This document shows positions 12,956-17,856 of a stretch of DNA of 17,856 bases, in pieces. The notes under the pieces were generated by a model. That model saw only the letters and a program-made list of their open reading frames with translations, searched no databases and was not told the origin of the DNA. This DNA comes from an uncultured Campylobacter sp. (GTDB lineage Bacteria > Campylobacterota > Campylobacteria > Campylobacterales > Campylobacteraceae): NCBI RefSeq assembly GCF_937890585.1, contig NZ_CALACG010000151.1, forward strand, positions 1 to 17,856. Reading direction: 5' to 3'. Position 1 is the first letter of the stretch. Each line of letters starts with the position of its first letter. The translations under genes were made by a program, and so were the position numbers.

Positions 12956-14068
12956 TTAGCCAAGAGGGGCCTTTACCTCGTTTAAATTTAAGCTTTGCGG
13001 GTAGGCTTTGCTTAAAATTTCTTGCGTTTTTGTCCTTGGTTGCTCGCTAAAGTAGGCAGAATTTAAGCTATTTAGCTCGCTCTCTCCAAGCACCGCGTCA
13101 AAGTCATCAGCGCCACCTAGCCTTTCTTTGTGTGCGATAAGGCTCTTTCTAAACGATCTATTAAACAAAAAGTCGTTTAGCTGCTCTTTTTTGATGCGAG
13201 AGTTGTAGCTTTGCTCGATGTGCGCGTCAAATCGGTAAATCCCAGTCGAGCTTGCAAAGATATCGTTTAGCGAGGCGTCTATGACGTAGCAAAGTCCGTG
13301 TTTATCGATGTGCCTAGCAAATTTATGAAAGTAAGTTGGCTCGTTACTCGCCTCCAAAAAGTCATGCAAAATGTAATAATCACTCCCCTTTGCGATGATG
13401 CCTTGCAAGAAATTTAGCTGCGTCAAAAGCAGTTTCATACTATCTTTATAGACAACGTCGCTTTGGTTTTGCAGGCTAAATTTCAAATAATCCTGCAAGA
13501 AATTTAGCTCCTCTTTGACGTGAGGAAGTGAGTCTTTATCGCCCCTATTTGCGCTCGCAAAGAGCATGAAATCCCTTAAGATATCAAGGCTCTTCCAGCC
13601 TGGGTAGGTGTTATAGGAGACGTAGGCGATGCCATCTTTGCTAAGTAGCGCCTTTATCGTTGCAAGTAGCGCGTCTCTCACGTTTGGGCTCACCCAGCTA
13701 TAAACGCCGTGTGCGATGATATAGTCAAACTCGCCAAGTTCTTTGATATCGTGCTCATTCATGTGCAAAAAGTCGCGCTCAAGAAGGGTGAAATTTTTTA
13801 AATTCATCTTCTTTGCGATCTCGTTACCCTCTTTTACTTGGTGGCTTGAGATGTCGATGCCAACGACCTTTGCCTCTTTGTGCGAGACGGCAAATGGCAA
13901 GATGTTGCCGCCATATGATGAGCCAAGCTCAAGCACTCTAGCCTCTTTGAGGCCAGCCGCCTTTAAGCCTAAAAATTTAGCAACCGCCTCTATCCTAACA
14001 GGCGAGCAGTCGCTAAATGCAGCTGAGAAATAAGGAATTTCATCGTAAGCTTTTTTTGCCTTGTTCAT
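12956..14068 (-). CDS. SAM-dependent methyltransferase with regulatory domain, interrupted
   Basis: The 370-residue N-terminal part of a class I SAM methyltransferase. Residues 43-56 contain motif I (VLELGSSYGGN), GIDIS (70-74) is the acidic-loop motif, and YIIAHGVYSWV follows at about 118. From about 205 onward it resembles the methyltransferase regulatory domain (MethyTransf_Reg). The frame ends at a TAA (12956-12958), but the same frame continues for another 115 sense codons. Read through, the protein would be 486 residues, near the usual size of this family. The substrate is unknown; some relatives are annotated as protein-lysine methyltransferases. The start overlaps the serC stop by one base (ATGA), so it is the last gene of that operon. 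Catalytic residues are intact; loss of the tail may or may not inactivate it. Confidence 0.8.
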   Translation of the reverse strand: MNKAKKAYDEIPYFSAAFSDCSPVRIEAVAKFLGLKAAGLKEARVLELGSSYGGNILPFAVSHKEAKVVGIDISSHQVKEGNEIAKKMNLKNFTLLERDFLHMNEHDIKELGEFDYIIAHGVYSWVSPNVRDALLATIKALLSKDGIAYVSYNTYPGWKSLDILRDFMLFASANRGDKDSLPHVKEELNFLQDYLKFSLQNQSDVVYKDSMKLLLTQLNFLQGIIAKGSDYYILHDFLEASNEPTYFHKFARHIDKHGLCYVIDASLNDIFASSTGIYRFDAHIEQSYNSRIKKEQLNDFLFNRSFRKSLIAHKERLGGADDFDAVLGESELNSLNSAYFSEQPRTKTQEILSKAYPQSLNLNEVKAPLG

Positions 14069-15147
14069 CAGCCGTGCTTTCTGGCAAATTCTCTCATAAA
14101 CTCGCCAAGTTTCTCAACGTCGCTTTGGCTAACGGCGTTGTAGATAGAGGCTCTTATGCCTCCAAGATGTCTGTGACCTTTTAGCCCAAGCATGCCCTCT
14201 TTTAGCGCCTCTTCGACGAAAACTGGCTCAAGCGCATGATCTTTTGGTATCGTAAAGCTCACGTTCATATCTGATCTGCTTGATTTTTTGGCATGTCCCA
14301 CATAAAAGCCATTTGAGCTATCGATGATATTATAAAGCGTGCTTGCTTTTTTGGCATTTATCCTCTCAACCTCAGCAAGTCCGCCAAGATCTAGCAGGTG
14401 CTGCATAGTTAAATTTAAAAGATAAATTCCAAAAGTTGGCGGTGTGTTGTAAAGTGAGTTTGCCTCTACGTGCGTTTTGTAGCGTAAAAACATAGGGACG
14501 TTTTGGCTACTCACGCGACCAACTAGGTCTTTTCTTAAAATGACGATAGTCACGCCACTTGGGCCTGCATTTTTCTGAGCGCCGCCATAAAGCAAGCCGA
14601 TACTGCTAAAATCAAGCGGTCTAGCAAAAAAGTCGCTCGAAGCATCGACAACTAGGGGTGATTTGGTCTTTGGCATAGCCTTATACTGCGTGCCATAGAT
14701 CGTATTATTTGAGCAGATGTAGGCATAGTCGGCGTCATCGCTAAATTTAAACTCAGGGATGTAAGAGAAATTTTCATCTTCGCTACTTGCTACGACATCT
14801 ACATTTACGCCAAGCACTTTTGCCTCTTTGATCGCTTTGTTTGTCCAAACGCCGGTGTTTGCGTACTGCGCCTTGCCACCTTGATATAAATTCATCGGTA
14901 TCATGCTAAATTGCAAGTGCGCGCCACCTTGCAAAAATAAAATTTCATACTCATCGCCGATGCCATAAAGCTTTCTTATCTTATCCATCGCACCAAAGTG
15001 GATCTCCTCGAAGGTCTTGCTTCTGTGGCTGATCTCCATGATCGAGTAGCCCTCGCCTCTATAGTCGGTAAATTCGGCCTTTGCGTGCTCTAAAACGTCT
15101 AGTGGTATCGCACTTGGGCCTGCGCTAAAGTTGATTTTTCTACTCAT
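14068..15147 (-). CDS. serC: Phosphoserine aminotransferase
   Basis: PLP enzyme converting 3-phosphohydroxypyruvate and glutamate to phosphoserine in serine synthesis; the same enzyme serves pyridoxal phosphate synthesis in many bacteria. It is 359 residues, full length. The start [15 protein letters not shown] and HRSKTFEEI are family-typical. GGAHLQF (74-80) binds the cofactor phosphate, DASSDFF (168-174) carries the Asp contacting the PLP ring nitrogen, and Lys192 in [12 protein letters not shown] is the Schiff-base lysine. [19 protein letters not shown] sequence near the C-terminus ([15 protein letters not shown]) is also conserved. Its AAGGAG site lies at the end of xseA, two bases downstream of which it starts. 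Confidence 0.97.
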   Translation of the reverse strand: MSRKINFSAGPSAIPLDVLEHAKAEFTDYRGEGYSIMEISHRSKTFEEIHFGAMDKIRKLYGIGDEYEILFLQGGAHLQFSMIPMNLYQGGKAQYANTGVWTNKAIKEAKVLGVNVDVVASSEDENFSYIPEFKFSDDADYAYICSNNTIYGTQYKAMPKTKSPLVVDASSDFFARPLDFSSIGLLYGGAQKNAGPSGVTIVILRKDLVGRVSSQNVPMFLRYKTHVEANSLYNTPPTFGIYLLNLTMQHLLDLGGLAEVERINAKKASTLYNIIDSSNGFYVGHAKKSSRSDMNVSFTIPKDHALEPVFVEEALKEGMLGLKGHRHLGGIRASIYNAVSQSDVEKLGEFMREFARKHG

Positions 15148-15149
15148 TT

Positions 15150-16316
15150 TTACTCCTTGATAATTGCTTTTTTATGTGTATTTTGTGAGATAAGCTCGAT
15201 CTCATCATCTATTTTTAAATCCCTAAGATCAGCTCTCTTGCCATCTTTTCTAACCTCGATAAGCCCCTTCGTGCTCTCAAAAAAGAGCCCCCTCATCTCG
15301 TAGGCTTTCTCCAAAGAGCCAAGAGCTGAGCCAAGAACTAAAATTTTCCTTGAAACGGCGTTTGTTAGGGCATTTTGCTTGTTTGCTACCTCGCTAAATT
15401 TTAGCTCGATCCTAGCCTTTAGAGCGTTTGATGAAAATTTAGAAAATAGTAAATTTAATAAATTTTGCTTCTTTGTGATCTTTAAATTTAAAGCGCTATC
15501 AAGATCGTCGCTGAGCCTGTCAAGATACTGAAAAAACGCCTCTTCATCAGGCAAAAGATCAAGCATAGCTGCACTTGGCGTAAGCGACCTGCGGTCTGCT
15601 ACAAAGTCGCTTATGACGTAGTCGATCTCGTGACCGATAGCGCTTATGACTGGCGTTTTTGTAGCGTAAATTTCACGTGCCAAACCCTCGTCGTTAAAGC
15701 ACCAAAGGTCTTCTTTGCTGCCGCCTCCGCGAGCCAAAACGATCACATCAACGCCGTATTTATCGGCCCTACGCAAAGCTTTTATGAGCGAGCTTGGGGC
15801 ACTTTCGCCCTGAGTTAATGCGTCAAATATATAAATTTCACTTAGCCTCCAGCGGCTCGTGACGACTTTTAGCATGTCTTGAAGTGCAGCCGAAGTGGCG
15901 CTTGTGACAAGGGCTATTTTTTTAGGTAAATTTGGTATTTCTTTTTTTGCGCCGATGTCAAAAAGCCCCTCGTTTTCGAGCTTTTCTTTAAGCTGTCTAA
16001 ACGCAAGCTCAAGCTCGCCCTCGCCATCTGGCAGCATAGCACTAGCCACCAGCTGATAAGACCCACTTGGCGAGTAGATGGTCACTTTGCCATAAATTTT
16101 AACCTTCAAGCCCTCTTTTGGCAGGAATTTCACCTTTTGGTTATTCATACGATACATCACAGCTGAGATGCTTGATTTTTCGTCCTTTAGTGTGAAGTAC
16201 CAGTGCCCAGAAGCGTGCTTTGTAAGTCGCGAAATTTCACCACTTACCTCGACATAGTCAAGGGTTGCCTCAAGCAGTGCCTTTGCTTTTTCATTTAGCT
16301 CAGATACGCTAAGCAT
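15150..16316 (-). CDS. xseA: Exodeoxyribonuclease VII large subunit
   Basis: Large subunit of ExoVII, which degrades single-stranded DNA in both directions and acts in mismatch repair and recombination. The N-terminal OB-fold is visible at about 20-100 ([22 protein letters not shown]). The catalytic domain has [13 protein letters not shown] (136-148), [11 protein letters not shown] (195-205), SAIGHEID (225-232) and [10 protein letters not shown] (241-250). At 388 residues it is shorter than the roughly 450 of E. coli, mainly in the C-terminal coiled coil, as is plausible for this bacterial group. The small subunit xseB is not in the window. It overlaps ubiE by 8 nt, so translation is probably coupled. 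Confidence 0.95.
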   Translation of the reverse strand: MLSVSELNEKAKALLEATLDYVEVSGEISRLTKHASGHWYFTLKDEKSSISAVMYRMNNQKVKFLPKEGLKVKIYGKVTIYSPSGSYQLVASAMLPDGEGELELAFRQLKEKLENEGLFDIGAKKEIPNLPKKIALVTSATSAALQDMLKVVTSRWRLSEIYIFDALTQGESAPSSLIKALRRADKYGVDVIVLARGGGSKEDLWCFNDEGLAREIYATKTPVISAIGHEIDYVISDFVADRRSLTPSAAMLDLLPDEEAFFQYLDRLSDDLDSALNLKITKKQNLLNLLFSKFSSNALKARIELKFSEVANKQNALTNAVSRKILVLGSALGSLEKAYEMRGLFFESTKGLIEVRKDGKRADLRDLKIDDEIELISQNTHKKAIIKE

Positions 16317-17031
16317 TTATTTCTTTGACCTTTTTAGCGATAAATAATGTCGAGATGTCCATGCTAAAGCCCTTGCAAAGCTCTATCTCAAAGCCAGCCT
16401 CCACAAGCTCATCACAAAAGCTCTTTGCATCGAGGAAATTTTCTATCGAGCTTGGCAGATACTCGTACGCCTCTTTGTTTTTTGAGATAAAGCCGCCTAT
16501 ACTTGGCAAAATTTTACTTAGATAAAAATCTCTTAGCGCAGTTATAAAGCCCTTTTTCTGGCGCTTTGTAAATTCAAGCACGACGACGTAGCCATCTGGG
16601 GCAAGCACTCTATTAAACTCTCTTAGTGCAGCCTTTCGCTCGACCACGTTTCTGATGCCGTAGCTTATGCTTAAAATTTGAGCCTCGCCACTTGCAAGCG
16701 TCGTATTATCAGCATATGCCTCTATAAATTTAAAATTTGGAAATTTCGCCCTCGCCTCTTTTAGCATGCCGCTTGATGGGTCGATGCCAGTTAGGCTTTT
16801 TATCTCTACGCCAAATTCTTTTGAAATTTCACTCCAAAGCCCCATCATATCGCCAGTGCCGCAAGCCACATCCACGATATTTATGCCTCTTTCTTTAAAA
16901 ATTTCTAGCATATATCTGCAGGCAAATTTCCTCCATCTCACGTCCACGCCAAGGCTTAGCACCCTATTTGCCACGTCGTAAGTCGGAGCGATCTGGTTAA
17001 ACATATCAACTATTTTTTCTTGTTTTTGCAT
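16309..17031 (-). CDS. ubiE: Menaquinone C-methyltransferase
   Basis: SAM-dependent C-methyltransferase that makes menaquinone from demethylmenaquinone (and ubiquinone precursors in other bacteria). In Campylobacterota menaquinone is the main quinone, so the menG role is expected. The 240-residue length is typical. VDVACGTGD (53-61) is the SAM-binding motif I and YGIRNV (124-129) with LEF (152-154) form the UbiE/COQ5 signature. YDVANRVLSLGVDVRWRK near the start is also diagnostic. An AAAGG site lies about ten bases before the ATG. Campylobacters often use the futalosine pathway for menaquinone; whether this enzyme acts at its end here is inference. Confidence 0.93.
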   Translation of the reverse strand: MQKQEKIVDMFNQIAPTYDVANRVLSLGVDVRWRKFACRYMLEIFKERGINIVDVACGTGDMMGLWSEISKEFGVEIKSLTGIDPSSGMLKEARAKFPNFKFIEAYADNTTLASGEAQILSISYGIRNVVERKAALREFNRVLAPDGYVVVLEFTKRQKKGFITALRDFYLSKILPSIGGFISKNKEAYEYLPSSIENFLDAKSFCDELVEAGFEIELCKGFSMDISTLFIAKKVKEINA

Positions 17032-17044
17032 AAATTTTAGACCT

Positions 17045-17856
17045 TTATATGTAGTAAATTTTTAAATTTCGCGAGATCTTGCGAGTTGCTTTTATAAATT
17101 TAAGCCGTTTTTTTAGTATCTCTTCTCTAGTTTTGTAAATTTGTTTGTAGATTTTGCTCTCAAGTTTTTCTTTGCCAGCAGCCTCTGGCAAACGCTCTAA
17201 GATGCCAAGCCAAACGTCATAGTCTTGAAGCGCACCAAAGATCTCTTGCATATCTTTTAGCCGCTCTTCATACTTTTTAAGCCCGTCAAAATAAAAAATC
17301 TCACTCAAAAACTCGTAGGCATATCTCACCTTTTTAAGCTCGATCCTGATCTTGTGAAAGCTCTCATTTGGGCAGTCTTGATCTAGACTTTTTAGCCTCT
17401 TTTGAGCCAAAACTAGAAGCGTTCTAAGTTTAAACGAGCCAAGGCGTGAAAGGCTTACATCAAAGAGCTTTGACCTATAAAACTCGCCCTCGTTTAAAAA
17501 TATCTCCCACTCTTTTAAAAATGAGTAGTTTTCCTCGTCACTAAGGTAGCTTCTAACGTTTTCATACTCTAAATTTAGAGCCTTTTGCACAAAGTAAATT
17601 AGCTCATTTGCGTGCTTTTGCTCGCTTAAAAAGCCTAGAAATATGTCAAGGTCTCGCTTTTTATTGGTTGAGTTTGCCAAAATTTTAAAATTCTCTCCAA
17701 AAAAGAGCGTCACTTTCTCATCAAAAACTCCGTTAAAAATTTTAAGTAACGACCTAACTTTTCTTAAATTTACTCGCAAGTTGTGCAAAATTTCTTCGTC
17801 GTGATCTTGCAGATAGTCGCTTTTTAGCCTCTTTATCTCTTTGTATATGCTTAAAA
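17045..17856 (-). CDS. CHAD-domain protein, 5' end outside window
   Basis: The frame stays open to the window edge, so the N-terminus is missing; at least 269 residues are visible. A start at 17788 (TTG) would be internal: codons before it (DYLQDHDEEIL) continue the domain. Two copies of the CHAD pattern are seen, LHNLRVNLRKVRSLLKIF and FHKIRIELKKVRYAYEFL, with conserved His followed by basic residues on helices. CHAD domains bind inorganic polyphosphate, and in some bacteria accompany triphosphate tunnel (CYTH) enzymes; a CYTH partner or domain may lie upstream, outside the window. The protein is soluble, helical and rich in Lys and Arg. It ends 13 bp before ubiE, likely the same operon. Domain is confident; the cellular role is inferred. 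Confidence 0.85.
   Translation of the reverse strand, partial: LSIYKEIKRLKSDYLQDHDEEILHNLRVNLRKVRSLLKIFNGVFDEKVTLFFGENFKILANSTNKKRDLDIFLGFLSEQKHANELIYFVQKALNLEYENVRSYLSDEENYSFLKEWEIFLNEGEFYRSKLFDVSLSRLGSFKLRTLLVLAQKRLKSLDQDCPNESFHKIRIELKKVRYAYEFLSEIFYFDGLKKYEERLKDMQEIFGALQDYDVWLGILERLPEAAGKEKLESKIYKQIYKTREEILKKRLKFIKATRKISRNLKIYYI

Noticed and set aside
17045..17788. CHAD gene starting at 17788
   Set aside because: The codon is TTG, lies inside the CHAD motif LHNLRV, and the frame stays open to the window edge.
1..17856. tRNA, rRNA, CRISPR array, insertion sequence or toxin-antitoxin pair
   Set aside because: I saw no regularly spaced repeats, no transposase frames and no recognisable tRNA-like sequence by eye; a covariance search was not possible.

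Overview
The window looks like a chromosome segment of a Campylobacter-group Campylobacterota (epsilonproteobacterial) genome. This is inferred from AT-rich, tightly packed genes with 1-11 nt overlaps, AAGGA-type ribosome sites, T-rich TATAAT-like promoters, a homopolymeric G-tract contingency locus, and the protein sequences. Campylobacter concisus or a close relative is my best guess, made without a database search.

Layout. (1) 59-3304, minus strand: a small LptM-like lipoprotein gene, an NhaD-type Na+/H+ antiporter and guaA (GMP synthase), which ends in a clear hairpin terminator. (2) 3269-9198, plus strand: four overlapping genes, namely a DUF721/DciA-like protein, uvrC, a PAS plus HPt-like protein, and a 959-residue membrane protein built like a hybrid sensor kinase. 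In the last two, the positions where phosphoacceptor histidines belong appear to be lysine, so this looks like a degenerate phosphorelay translationally coupled to a DNA repair gene. (3) 9199-10422: a decayed or variable island with a truncated psd remnant, a 34-residue membrane peptide gene whose 5' end seems duplicated at the psd remnant, strong hairpins, and a lipoprotein gene with a G9 tract that puts it out of frame (predicted phase-OFF). (4) 10423-12610: trpE-like gene (minus) divergent from a TauE/SafE-family exporter (plus), the latter ending in a good terminator. (5) 12608-17856, minus strand: a compact run CHAD-domain gene (5' end outside the window) - ubiE/menG - xseA - serC - SAM methyltransferase; the methyltransferase is split by one in-frame TAA.

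Most genes are housekeeping: purine synthesis (guaA), ion homeostasis (nhaD), excision repair (uvrC, xseA), serine/B6 metabolism (serC), menaquinone synthesis (ubiE) and tryptophan synthesis (trpE). The unusual content is the paired degenerate signalling proteins after uvrC, the phase-variable lipoprotein, and the rearranged psd/small-membrane-peptide region. All homology calls are by motif recognition only.
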